40,349 nucleotides of DNA from Rikenella microfusus (GTDB lineage: Bacteria > Bacteroidota > Bacteroidia > Bacteroidales > VadinHA17): NCBI GenBank assembly GCA_020722575.1, contig DYKN01000024.1, positions 1 to 40,349 of the forward strand. The letters run 5' to 3'. A program made the position numbers and the translations under genes. The notes under the pieces were generated by a model. The model saw nothing but the letters and a program-made list of their open reading frames with translations. It was not told the origin of the DNA and did no database searches. Below are positions 24,461 to 33,240 of the stretch, one piece after another. Each line of letters begins with the position of its first letter. Position 1 is the stretch's first letter.

Positions 24461-25108
24461 TTAGCCAAGATCTTTAAGCAGATCCTGTGTTTCTTTTCTG
24501 TATTCTTTCATCATTTTCTTGGCCGACCTTGTTGCAGTTAAACCTGCAAGGCTGAAAAGTACTATTAAAGCGACCAGAATCCACATTACTATTTTTGTAG
24601 TATTTTCATTTGCCTTTAAAGTTGCAGTGAGTGCATGATAAAGGAGCCAGAGAGCATATAAATAAATGATAATATTTACAATAAAGCCGAGTGTCAGGTT
24701 GATACCCATGAAAAAACTTAAAAGAGCTGATACTGGCATTATAACAAGCAGTGAGCCAGAGATTCTCAGGGAAGCTTCAAAATCTGTATTTCCCTTGCAA
24801 ATTGCAGAAATGATCAAAATTATAACTGCTCCGATAAACAATCCGAAGATAGCTCCAATAATAGCCCAGATGAAAGCAGCTACTCCTACTGCGCCTCCGA
24901 GTAATCCGCCTCCTACCGCACCAATATGAAGCAAACCCCATATAAAGTATAAAATACCGGCTACCAAACCGTATAATACTGATTTAATCAAGGGTTCAAC
25001 CATACCGCCGGTTGTTTTCATAGAGGTAAAATAACTCCTTGGATTCAGGAGCGTTTGTTTAGATTCTTCAATGAAATTCTTGAAATCGAAACCTGTTTCG
25101 TTGCTCAT
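24461..25108 (-). CDS. Yip1-family integral membrane protein
   Basis: The 215-residue protein has a short cytoplasmic N-terminus containing LLNPRSYFTSM, typical of bacterial Yip1-domain proteins, then about five hydrophobic helices with Gly-rich segments (GAVGGGLLGGAVG), and a Lys-rich tail ending KETQDLLKDLG. Bacterial Yip1 proteins have no established biochemical role. It appears monocistronic: a terminator follows it, and the nearest upstream gene on this strand is a very small frame 119 bp away. Confidence 0.82.
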   Translation of the reverse strand: MSNETGFDFKNFIEESKQTLLNPRSYFTSMKTTGGMVEPLIKSVLYGLVAGILYFIWGLLHIGAVGGGLLGGAVGVAAFIWAIIGAIFGLFIGAVIILIISAICKGNTDFEASLRISGSLLVIMPVSALLSFFMGINLTLGFIVNIIIYLYALWLLYHALTATLKANENTTKIVMWILVALIVLFSLAGLTATRSAKKMMKEYRKETQDLLKDLG

Positions 25109-25227
25109 AGTAAAAAGTTTTTAGTTTGACAAATGTTTGATTAATTACAGAAGATATTTTGAAATTAGAATATTACTGCTCTTTCAAATGAGGAACATTA
25201 AGTTTCCTCATTCATAATACGACCAGC

Positions 25228-25341
25228 CTAAGCATTTTTCTTTTCTGATTTTTTTGCCTTCTTGGCTGCTCTTTTTTCCTTCAGACTCTTTGCTGGAGTT
25301 TTCTTTTGTTTAGATTCTCCTTTTGATTTTTCGTGTGACAT
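25228..25341 (-). CDS. Small Lys/Ala-rich basic protein (37 residues)
   Basis: A complete frame of 37 codons starts ATG and stops TAG. The product is 14 Lys and 1 Arg among 37 residues: MSHEKSKGESKQKKTPAKSL, then KEKRAAKKAKKSEKKNA. The C-terminal KSLKEKRAAKKAKK pattern is one I associate with tiny conserved basic proteins of Bacteroidota. There is no signal peptide or membrane helix; it would be disordered or helical and could bind nucleic acid or ribosomes, which is inference. It sits in a 424-bp gap between the Yip1-family and pgl genes on the same strand. Function is unknown. Confidence 0.6.
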   Translation of the reverse strand: MSHEKSKGESKQKKTPAKSLKEKRAAKKAKKSEKKNA

Positions 25342-25532
25342 ACTTTACTGAATTTTGATTATCGAGTATAAAATTAAAAAAGTTTATAGAAAAAAAGCAA
25401 TAGAATCCGTATAAAATAAGGCATAAATTTTAAAATATCATGTTAACCGGGGAAAATAGATATCTTTTCTTAAAATTTTACACATTTTACATCCACCTAT
25501 TTATGGGAAAGACAAGCCTTTTTCTTTTATCG

Positions 25533-26270
25533 TTATGCAAGCTGGCTCAGACTTGAAGCAGCTTCGTTGTCGAGAAACCAATAAATTTCACCTGAGTGCG
25601 GGTTTACCATTGATGATGGTACTAAGGGATTGCCAGGATTATTTAAAGCTTCTGCCACTATCTCTGCTTTGCTAATTCCGGTAGCCATAAAAAAAATTTT
25701 TCTGGCATTATTTATTGTATGTAATGTTAAGGTAATACGTTTCTGAAGTGTAGAAGGATGAATTGCAACTTCACATATTTTATTTGATGTTAGAACTCTC
25801 TCATCTCCTGGAAAGATTGATGCAGTATGGCCATCTTCACCTATGCCTAAAAAAATTACATCAAATCTCGGGACTCCCAGTGCTGAGGCTGTTTTATTCC
25901 TGACTTCAGCTGAATATCTTTCAGCCTCTTCTTCAGGATTCTGCTCTCCTTTTATCCTGTGAATATGTTTTGCAGGCATCTTAATCTTATCAAGGAAAGT
26001 TTCTTTTGCAAGTTTGTAATTACTCTCGGGGCTATCAGGAGGAACACATCGTTCATCACTCCAGAAAAAATCTGCACTTTTCCAATTAATGTTCTTAGAA
26101 TAATTATTCCCGATAGTCGCAAAAAGAGTTCTGGGTGTATTTCCGCCGGAGAGAGCAATATTTATATGGCCACCTCTCAGGGCTGCATCGTTCAAGATTT
26201 TTATCAATTCATCAGCTATAGCATAAGAAAGTTCTAAAGGATCACGGTATATTTTTATTATTCTTTCCAT
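25533..26270 (-). CDS. pgl: 6-phosphogluconolactonase
   Basis: The 245-residue cytoplasmic enzyme of the NagB/Pgl fold shows ALSGGNTP at residues 39-46, WSDERCVP with the family Asp-Glu-Arg, SNYKLAKETFL, and GIGEDGHTASIFPG with the catalytic His, the set typical of DevB-type 6-phosphogluconolactonases. It hydrolyses 6-phosphogluconolactone to 6-phosphogluconate in the oxidative pentose phosphate pathway. It lies 12 bp after zwf on the same strand, so the two are co-transcribed, supplying NADPH that the glutamate synthase encoded by the divergent neighbour could use. Confidence 0.95.
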   Translation of the reverse strand: MERIIKIYRDPLELSYAIADELIKILNDAALRGGHINIALSGGNTPRTLFATIGNNYSKNINWKSADFFWSDERCVPPDSPESNYKLAKETFLDKIKMPAKHIHRIKGEQNPEEEAERYSAEVRNKTASALGVPRFDVIFLGIGEDGHTASIFPGDERVLTSNKICEVAIHPSTLQKRITLTLHTINNARKIFFMATGISKAEIVAEALNNPGNPLVPSSMVNPHSGEIYWFLDNEAASSLSQLA

Positions 26271-26282
26271 TTATTGCTTATT

Positions 26283-27803
26283 TTAAAGTTCACAATATTT
26301 TCCACCTTTAGAGAGGTTTTTGCATGGGTATCGCCATGTCAAACCTTCACCTATTAGATTATCAGCATTTTCAGGGCCCCATGTTCCAGCAGGATATCCA
26401 TAAATTTTCCCGGTCTTTCTTTTCCATGCATTTTGAACCGGTTCAAGAAATTTCCATGCAGCCTCAATTATATCGCTTCGACCAAAGAGAGTTGAATCAC
26501 CTTTCATTACATCCGCAAGCAACCGTTCATAGGGTAGAGGAATTCTTTCAATCTCAAGTTCTGAATAATGAAAATCCATATCTGCATTTTCCACAATAAA
26601 ACCCGGGCCGGGTTTCTTTATACAAAATTTCAGCAAGATCCCTTCATCAGGTTGAATACGTATCACCATGCTATTAAAAGATTTTCCAGGATCATCAACA
26701 TGAAAGAGAAAATGGGGAGTTGATTTAAAGTGAATTACTATTTCGGTTACCCTTACAGGTAACCTTTTACCGGTGCGGATGAAAAAAGGTACACCACCCC
26801 ATCGCCAGTTATCTATATAAAATTTCATTGCCAGATAGGTTTCTGTCCGTGATTCTGGGTTAACCCCGGGTTCTTCCCTGTATCCAGGAACTTTTATACC
26901 ATTAATTATTGCCGAAGTATATTGACCACGAAGGAAATTCTTTTCTACTTCATCTTCACTGATTGGCCTTAACGACTGTAAAACTTTGAGTATTTCATTC
27001 CTTATAGCATCAGCATTAAGCGATGAAGGAGGCTCCATAGATGTAAGTCCAACAATCTGTAAAAGATGATTCTGAACCATATCTCTCATAGCACCAGCAT
27101 TGTCATAATATCCGCCCCTGTTTTCAACTCCCACGTCTTCAGCAGCCGTAATTTCCACATGATGTATATAATTGCGGTTCCATAAAGGCTCAAAAATGCC
27201 ATTCGAAAACCTTGTAACAAGAATATTCTGTACCGTCTCCTTCCCCAGATAATGGTCTATTCGGTAAATCTGACTTTCCTTTAAAAATTTCTTCAAACTT
27301 TTGTTTAATTTGTAGAATGACTCGAGATCATAACCGAAAGGCTTTTCATAAACAAACCTTCTGAACCCCTTTTCTTCACTGCATAATCCTGCATGGCAAA
27401 GGTGTTCCGTTATATCTGAATACAAATTTGACGGGGTGGCTAAATAAAAAATATAATTGCCTCCTGCCTCACAATCTCTGTCCTTTTTTTGAATCAAATC
27501 CCTTAAACCAACAAAATCCTTACTATCTGTCATATTAGAAGAAAAGTAGGAAAAATGGGAAAGGAAATCCTCAACCGCTATGTTATCCGGTAAACTGTTT
27601 TCATTATTTAATTTCAAACCTTCCCTGATAATTGACCTGAATCCATCATCTGACATTTTTTTTCGGCCTACTCCAATAACTTCAAATTTTTCAGGAATGC
27701 TTCCATTTCTATAAAGGGCAAGCAATGATGGGGCCAGCTTCCTTCTTACAAGATCACCTGTTGCCCCAAAAATAACCAACAACTGATTAAAAGGTTTACT
27801 CAT
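26283..27803 (-). CDS. zwf: Glucose-6-phosphate 1-dehydrogenase
   Basis: The 506-residue protein is of normal length. The N-terminal Rossmann motif GATGDLV (13-19) binds NADP, and the active-site signature RIDHYLGKE (181-189) contains the catalytic His. AEDVGVENRGGYYDNAGAMRDM is the family-conserved segment behind it (quoted in two overlapping parts: AEDVGVENRG and YYDNAGAMRDM). It oxidises glucose 6-phosphate to the lactone with NADP reduction. It is the first gene of the zwf-pgl pair. The 6-phosphogluconate dehydrogenase gene that often completes this operon is not adjacent here. Confidence 0.97.
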   Translation of the reverse strand: MSKPFNQLLVIFGATGDLVRRKLAPSLLALYRNGSIPEKFEVIGVGRKKMSDDGFRSIIREGLKLNNENSLPDNIAVEDFLSHFSYFSSNMTDSKDFVGLRDLIQKKDRDCEAGGNYIFYLATPSNLYSDITEHLCHAGLCSEEKGFRRFVYEKPFGYDLESFYKLNKSLKKFLKESQIYRIDHYLGKETVQNILVTRFSNGIFEPLWNRNYIHHVEITAAEDVGVENRGGYYDNAGAMRDMVQNHLLQIVGLTSMEPPSSLNADAIRNEILKVLQSLRPISEDEVEKNFLRGQYTSAIINGIKVPGYREEPGVNPESRTETYLAMKFYIDNWRWGGVPFFIRTGKRLPVRVTEIVIHFKSTPHFLFHVDDPGKSFNSMVIRIQPDEGILLKFCIKKPGPGFIVENADMDFHYSELEIERIPLPYERLLADVMKGDSTLFGRSDIIEAAWKFLEPVQNAWKRKTGKIYGYPAGTWGPENADNLIGEGLTWRYPCKNLSKGGKYCEL

Positions 27804-28015
27804 AACAATTATTTGATTTTATTTAAAATTAAATGCGTTTATAAGATTTTTGTTCAAATTTCGATAAAAAATTTTTCATCTTAAAGATCATCTTAAATGG
27901 TAAAATTTCATATTGATTTATTCCTATTGCACTTAAAAATATTTTGATAAATATATTTTTGGGGAATTTTAATAAATATTTTCATTTGTTTATTTTAAAT
28001 ATAAAATAATAATAT

Positions 28016-28023
28016 TATTTTTG
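28016..28023 (+). promoter_or_regulatory. Candidate -7 box (TATTTTTG) for the gltB leader
   Basis: TATTTTTG matches TAnnTTTG and lies 17 bp upstream of the ATG of the 21-codon leader frame, in the divergent zwf-gltB gap. A TTTG occurs at 27985-27988, but the spacing (27 bp) is longer than the usual 19-21. Confidence 0.45.
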
Positions 28024-28039
28024 ACGAAAATTTTTAATT

Positions 28040-28105
28040 ATGCTGTTTTCAGCGAATAGTATATTATCGGTTATTGTTATCCTCAGGAAAAGAAACTCAA
28101 GCTGA
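28040..28105 (+). CDS. Putative leader peptide rich in Ile/Leu/Val, ahead of gltB
   Basis: A 21-codon frame begins ATG and ends TGA. The product is MLFSANSILSVIVILRKRNSS, written here to show residues 8-15 (ILSVIVIL), of which seven of eight are branched-chain amino acids. The stop codon falls inside segment 2 of the attenuator that follows. This is the geometry of ilv/leu leader peptides, in which a ribosome stalled on branched-chain codons changes the fold of the mRNA downstream. There is no Shine-Dalgarno, which is normal for this genome. An open frame this short can occur by chance; it is the residue content and the placement that support it. Confidence 0.5.
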   Translation: MLFSANSILSVIVILRKRNSS

Positions 28106-28163
28106 GAATGGTAAATTTTTAATTGATTTCGAAACCGTTCTCAGCCAGTATGAACGGTTTTTT
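28082..28163 (+). promoter_or_regulatory. Putative transcription attenuator of gltB (four competing segments)
   Basis: Segment 1 is CTCAG (28082-28086), segment 2 GCTGAGAATGG (28101-28111), segment 3 CCGTTCTCAGC (28135-28145) and segment 4 GAACGGTT (28152-28159). Segments 1 and 2 can pair (5 bp). Segments 2 and 3 can pair over 11 bp with one G-U, as an antiterminator. Segments 3 and 4 pair over 8-9 bp (AACCGTTC/GAACGGTT) followed by a T-run, as an intrinsic terminator. The 2:3 and 3:4 helices exclude each other. The leader frame's Ile/Val/Leu codons overlap segment 1 and its stop lies in segment 2. The pairing is read directly from the sequence; its regulatory use is inference. Confidence 0.6.
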
Positions 28164-28192
28164 GTTATTAATAAAGTAATAAATTATTAAAA

Positions 28193-31100
28193 ATGAGACC
28201 CAAAGACAGAGCGTTTTACAGAAGTGATTTTGAACATGATAGTTGCGGTATTGGATTTGTAGCTCATATCAAAGGGAGGAAGTCACATTCTATTATATCC
28301 AAAGGACTTGAGATTTTGTGTAATATGGCTCATCGTGGGGCCGAAGGTGCTGACAGCCGAACGGGGGATGGAGCAGGTATCATGATTCAGGTGCCTCGCG
28401 ATTTTTATTTGATTGAGGGAATTGCTCTTCCGCCTTCAGGTTGTTTTGGAACCGGAATTATTTTCCTGCCACAGGATAAAAATGAAGCTGAGAAGTGCCT
28501 TAAAATCTTTACAGAAATTATTAAGGAAGAAGGTGCAAGAATTATATGTTACCGTAATGTACCAAGAGACAACAGCATGATAGGTGAACTGGCTCTTGCA
28601 ACAGAGCCCGAAATGAAACAGGTTTTTATTGAGGCAGATGTTGAATCTGAAGATCTTGAGAGAAAACTATACATAATAAGAAAGCGTACTGAAAATAAAA
28701 TTAGGGAATCGTCCATTCCCCAGAAAAACCTTTTCTATATACCAAGTCTTTCAACCCGTGTGTTGGTTTATAAAGGAATGCTTACCTCCCACCAGCTGAA
28801 GGATTATTATCTTGATTTGAAGGACGAACGTTTGCAAAGTGCAATAGCAGTGATTCACTCACGCTTCAGCACAAATACATTTCCTAGCTGGGATCTTGCA
28901 CAACCTTTCAGATTTATTGCACATAATGGTGAAATAAATACTATTAAAGGTAATCGTATATGGATGGAAGCCAGGGAATCAATTCTTAAATCTGATGTTC
29001 TTGGCGACCTTTCGAAGATTTATCCGATTATAGAACCAGGCAAAAGCGATTCGGCTTCCCTCGATAATGTGGTGGAATTTCTGGTTATGAGCGGAAAATC
29101 ATTACCATATGCAATGTCTATTCTCATACCGGAGTCAATTAATATTAAAAACCCTATTCCCCCGGAACTCAGAGATTTTTATCATTACCATGCTACTTTC
29201 ATGGAGCCATGGGATGGGCCTGCTTCACTCATATTTTCTGATGGCAGATATGTTGGTGGCATGCTCGACAGAAACGGATTGCGCCCATCACGATATACCA
29301 TAACAACTAATGATATTATTGTTATGGCTTCAGAGACCGGTGTTCAGCGTTTTGAACCCAATGAGGTTGTGGCAAAAGGACGTCTTAAGGCCGGTAAAAT
29401 ACTTCTGATAGATACTCAAGAAGGAAAAATTTACATGGACGAAGAAGTTAAAGCTCAGCTTGCTGCCGAACAACCTTACGGAAAGTGGATTGAACAAAAT
29501 CAGGTTATGCTTGAGGATGTTGAAACAGGCCATCAAATCTCACCATCTCTGGGAGATGAATACAACAAATATATTAAATCGTTCAACTACACTACGGAGG
29601 ATATTGAAAAAATAATTCTTCAGATGTCCGCAACAGGCAAAGAACCAATAGCTTCAATGGGTAATGATGTCCCGCTTGCCGTTCTTTCCACAAAACCTTA
29701 CCGACTCTTTAACTATTTCAAGCAACTTTTTGCTCAGGTCACAAACCCGCCTATTGATCCAATCAGGGAAGAACTTGTTATGACTCTCTCAGGGTATCTT
29801 GGCTCACTTCAGCAAAATATACTCGACAGTTCTCCCTATCACGTCAAAATGATAAAGTTTAAAAATCCGGTTATTTCAAATACCTATCTTAATGTTATTA
29901 AAAATTTGAGATATAGGGGATTTTCTTATTCTGAATTTAAAATTCATTTTGAAGCTTCAAAAGGTGCAGAAGGTTTGAAGGAAGCTCTTGATAAACTTTG
30001 CATTGCTTGTGAGAATGCTGTGGATGAGGGTAAAAATTATATCATTCTCTCCGACAGGGGTATAAACAAAGATCATGCACCCATTCCTTCGCTTCTTGCA
30101 GTATCAGCTGTTCATCATCATCTTGTTGCGAAGCGAAAAAGAATGCAGATAGATATTATTGTTGAATCTGCTGAGCCTCGTGAAGTAATGCATTTTGCAT
30201 TGCTTTTCGGTTACGGTGCAAGTGTAATCAACCCCTACATGAGTTTTGCGATTATCGAGAAACTTGTAAAGGAAAAAGCATTACAGCTTGATTATCAGAA
30301 GGCTGAAGAAAACTATATCAATGCTATTAGCAAAGGTCTGTTGAAAATAATGTCAAAAATGGGGATCAGTACTCTCAGGAGTTATCGATCGTCACAAATA
30401 TTTGAGGCAGTCGGTATAAGTAAAGAATTAATTGACAGATATTTTGCAGGCACACCATCACGTATAGGGGGCATAGGTTTTGAAGAGATTACCAGAGAAA
30501 TACTTATCCCTCACAATTATGCATTTAGTGAAGAATCTGATTCTGAACCGCTTACTGAGGGGATTTATTCATATAGAAAATATGGAGAACATCATGCATG
30601 GAATCCTGAGACTATTGCTTTACTGCAATGGAGCACCCGAACAGGTGATTATAACAAATTCAAGGAATTCAGCAGGAGGGTAAATAAAGAGACATCCCGT
30701 CCGACATTTCTGAGGGGATTATTGAAATTGAAGGAAGGTAACCCAATTTCACTGGAGGAAGTAGAACCGGCCGAATCGATTATGAAAAGGTTCGTAACCG
30801 GGGCTATGTCGTTCGGTTCTATAAGTCGCGAAGCTCATGAAACAATTGCCATTGCCATGAACCGCATTGGTGCCAGGAGTAATACCGGAGAAGGGGGTGA
30901 AGATCCGGAACGTTTTAAACCTCGTCCCGACGGGGAGAGCGTTAGAAGTGCTATTAAACAGGTTGCAAGCGGAAGATTTGGTGTCACAACCGAATACCTT
31001 GTAAATGCCGATGAAATACAAATTAAGATTGCTCAGGGGGCAAAGCCGGGTGAGGGAGGCCAGCTGCCAGGGCACAAAATTGATAGAATCATTGCGAAAA

Positions 31101-32716
31101 CCCGTTATTCAATTCCCGGTATAACCCTTATTTCTCCCCCACCACACCATGATATTTATTCAATCGAAGATCTTGCCCAGCTTATTTTCGACCTGAAGAA
31201 TGTTAATCCCGAAGCCAAAATCAGTGTAAAATTAGTATCGGAATGTGGTGTAGGAACCGTTGCTGCAGGAGTAGTAAAGGCAAAAGCTGATATTATTACC
31301 ATCAGTGGTTATGAGGGCGGTACCGGTGCCAGTCCGGCTTCATCTATCAAACATGCCGGTCTCCCTCTTGAACTTGGTCTTGCTGAAACCCAACAGACCC
31401 TTGTTATAAACAACCTTAGAAAAAGGGTGAGATTGCAGGTCGATGGCCAGCTTAAAACCGGGCTGGATGTGGTAATGGCAGCTCTAATGGGTGCCGAGGA
31501 ATATGGTTTTGCAACAGCAGCGTTGATTGTCCTCGGTTGTGTGATGATGAGAAAGTGTCATCTTAATACATGCCCGGTGGGTATAGCAACTCAGAATGAA
31601 ACTCTGCGGAAACGATTTCATGGGAAAGCAGATTATCTGATCAATTACTTCAGATTTGTGGCAGAAGAAGTCAGGGAGATACTCGCCCAGCTTGGTTTCC
31701 GTTCGCTTGACGAAATTATTGGAAGGTTTGATCTTCTTGAAAGAAGCCACGATGCAGATAACTGGAAGACTGTAAAACTTGATCTTTCACCGTTTACTAC
31801 ATTACCGGAAGAAGCCAGGGTTTACCCGATAAGATGTATTGAAAAGAAACATCATCAAATAGAGGATGTTATGGACAGAGAATTGATTAATCTGGCTTCG
31901 AAAGCAATCAATGAAAAAGAACCTGTTGAAATTGAGAAGGAGATCAGAAATACCGACAGGGCAACAGGTGCTATGTTATCAGGCGTGATAGCGAAGCGCT
32001 ACGGGCTTGAAGGTTTGCCTGAGGGAACAATCAAATGCAGGTTCAGGGGATCTGCTGGACAAAGTTTCGGAGCCTTTCTGGTAAAAGGAGTTGAATTCAG
32101 GCTTGAAGGAGATTCTAATGATTATCTTGGAAAAGGTTTATCAGGCGGTAGAATCATTGTGGTACCACCTAAAGATTCTTTGTTTGAAGCTGACAAGAAT
32201 ATTATTACAGGTAACACAGTATTATACGGCGCCACAAGCGGGGAAGCCTATATATGCGGTGTAGCTGGTGAGAGATTCGCTGTTAGAAACAGTGGGGCAA
32301 TAGCTGTTGTTGAAGGTGCCGGAAATCATTGCTGTGAATATATGACTGGTGGACGGGTAGTTGTGCTTGGGGCTACCGGAAATAACTTTGCAGCAGGTAT
32401 GAGCGGAGGCATTGCTTATGTGTTCAATGAGACAGGCAGGTTTGATTACTACTGTAATATGGGAATGGTTGAAATCTCACTTGTAGAAGACAGAAATGAT
32501 GTACATGAGCTTAAAAGTCTGCTTACAAGGCATATTTTCTACACGGGCAGTAAAAAAGCGAAAATGATTCTTGATGATTTTGAAAAGTACATTGAAATGT
32601 TCATAAAGGTGATTCCGTACGATTATAAAAGGGTTCTTCAGGAGCAGAAACTTGAGGAGATTAAAAGAAAGATTGCCGATAAGGAACTTGATGTAGAGTT
32701 TATACGAGGGGCATAG
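28193..32716 (+). CDS. gltB: Glutamate synthase, large (alpha) subunit
   Basis: The 1507-residue protein has the complete domain series of GOGAT alpha: an N-terminal type II glutaminase with nucleophile Cys18 (HDSCGIGF), made mature by removal of a 17-residue propeptide; a central linker domain; the FMN-binding synthase domain; and the C-terminal beta-helix. The 3Fe-4S cysteines are Cys1116, Cys1122 and Cys1127 in CVMMRKCHLNTC. It transfers the amide of glutamine to 2-oxoglutarate to make two glutamates with electrons from GltD. Upstream lies the putative attenuator; gltD follows after a 524-bp gap that holds a small frame and a tandem array, unusually wide for this pair. Confidence 0.97.
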   Translation: MRPKDRAFYRSDFEHDSCGIGFVAHIKGRKSHSIISKGLEILCNMAHRGAEGADSRTGDGAGIMIQVPRDFYLIEGIALPPSGCFGTGIIFLPQDKNEAEKCLKIFTEIIKEEGARIICYRNVPRDNSMIGELALATEPEMKQVFIEADVESEDLERKLYIIRKRTENKIRESSIPQKNLFYIPSLSTRVLVYKGMLTSHQLKDYYLDLKDERLQSAIAVIHSRFSTNTFPSWDLAQPFRFIAHNGEINTIKGNRIWMEARESILKSDVLGDLSKIYPIIEPGKSDSASLDNVVEFLVMSGKSLPYAMSILIPESINIKNPIPPELRDFYHYHATFMEPWDGPASLIFSDGRYVGGMLDRNGLRPSRYTITTNDIIVMASETGVQRFEPNEVVAKGRLKAGKILLIDTQEGKIYMDEEVKAQLAAEQPYGKWIEQNQVMLEDVETGHQISPSLGDEYNKYIKSFNYTTEDIEKIILQMSATGKEPIASMGNDVPLAVLSTKPYRLFNYFKQLFAQVTNPPIDPIREELVMTLSGYLGSLQQNILDSSPYHVKMIKFKNPVISNTYLNVIKNLRYRGFSYSEFKIHFEASKGAEGLKEALDKLCIACENAVDEGKNYIILSDRGINKDHAPIPSLLAVSAVHHHLVAKRKRMQIDIIVESAEPREVMHFALLFGYGASVINPYMSFAIIEKLVKEKALQLDYQKAEENYINAISKGLLKIMSKMGISTLRSYRSSQIFEAVGISKELIDRYFAGTPSRIGGIGFEEITREILIPHNYAFSEESDSEPLTEGIYSYRKYGEHHAWNPETIALLQWSTRTGDYNKFKEFSRRVNKETSRPTFLRGLLKLKEGNPISLEEVEPAESIMKRFVTGAMSFGSISREAHETIAIAMNRIGARSNTGEGGEDPERFKPRPDGESVRSAIKQVASGRFGVTTEYLVNADEIQIKIAQGAKPGEGGQLPGHKIDRIIAKTRYSIPGITLISPPPHHDIYSIEDLAQLIFDLKNVNPEAKISVKLVSECGVGTVAAGVVKAKADIITISGYEGGTGASPASSIKHAGLPLELGLAETQQTLVINNLRKRVRLQVDGQLKTGLDVVMAALMGAEEYGFATAALIVLGCVMMRKCHLNTCPVGIATQNETLRKRFHGKADYLINYFRFVAEEVREILAQLGFRSLDEIIGRFDLLERSHDADNWKTVKLDLSPFTTLPEEARVYPIRCIEKKHHQIEDVMDRELINLASKAINEKEPVEIEKEIRNTDRATGAMLSGVIAKRYGLEGLPEGTIKCRFRGSAGQSFGAFLVKGVEFRLEGDSNDYLGKGLSGGRIIVVPPKDSLFEADKNIITGNTVLYGATSGEAYICGVAGERFAVRNSGAIAVVEGAGNHCCEYMTGGRVVVLGATGNNFAAGMSGGIAYVFNETGRFDYYCNMGMVEISLVEDRNDVHELKSLLTRHIFYTGSKKAKMILDDFEKYIEMFIKVIPYDYKRVLQEQKLEEIKRKIADKELDVEFIRGA

Positions 32717-32756
32717 GCTTCGAGTAGACTAATTACATAATTCTCCTGCATCTCAA

Positions 32757-32927
32757 ATGTGTAAAGAGTCTGAAAGTGGAAGGTTTCTTCATTTTTATAC
32801 TGATGGAACATATTACGGTAAAGAAGAGTTTCATATAAAAAATGTATTGGTGAGAGAGCAGAAAAGGATGAGTGTATTACTGAATAAAGAGAATATCTAC
32901 CATAATGGATATGTAGAAAATTTTTGA
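32757..32927 (+). CDS. Small frame between gltB and gltD (56 residues), function unknown
   Basis: A complete ATG-to-TGA frame encodes a mixed-composition peptide (begins MCKESESGRFLHFYTDGTYY, ends NKENIYHNGYVENF) with a protein-like spread of charged and aromatic residues and codon use like its neighbours. There is no signal peptide or membrane helix and I do not recognise it. It starts 40 bp after gltB and would be co-transcribed. It could be a real small protein or the remnant of a longer gene. Confidence 0.35.
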   Translation: MCKESESGRFLHFYTDGTYYGKEEFHIKNVLVREQKRMSVLLNKENIYHNGYVENF

Positions 32928-32965
32928 ACTAAGATTTTTAATATTTAAAGATTAAATAGATAAAA

Positions 32966-33182
32966 AATTTTACAAAATGAAAATAATAATTATATAAGAA
33001 TTTTTATTAAATAAAAATTTTAATTAGATAGTAATTTTTATCAAATGAAATTTTTTATTAAATATTAATTTTTATTGAATGATAAATTTTATTAAATAAT
33101 ACTAATTATCAGGGGAAAATATTTCTTAATTAAAACAATTTAATAAATGGTAAATTTTTTTAAATAATAATTTTTACAAATA
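32966..33182. repeat. Degenerate AT-only tandem array with about 17-bp period
   Basis: Copies of a unit close to AATTTTTATTAAATGAT start at 32966, 32999, 33016, 33033, 33049, 33067, 33085, 33137, 33153 and 33169. Successive steps are 16-18 bp, or multiples of about 17 where a unit has decayed. The array fills the gltB-gltD gap almost up to the gltD start. It is nearly pure A+T with alternating A- and T-tracts, which suggests intrinsic curvature or binding of a nucleoid protein; it may also contain the gltD promoter. Confidence 0.65.
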
Positions 33183-33240
33183 AGATCAGTAATATAAAGA
33201 AATACAATAATATAAGTTAATCATCCAAATTACTATCAAA

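Noticed and set aside
32966..33182. CRISPR-like array
   Set aside because: The regular spacing is that of a contiguous degenerate tandem repeat; there are no unique spacers and no cas genes in the window.
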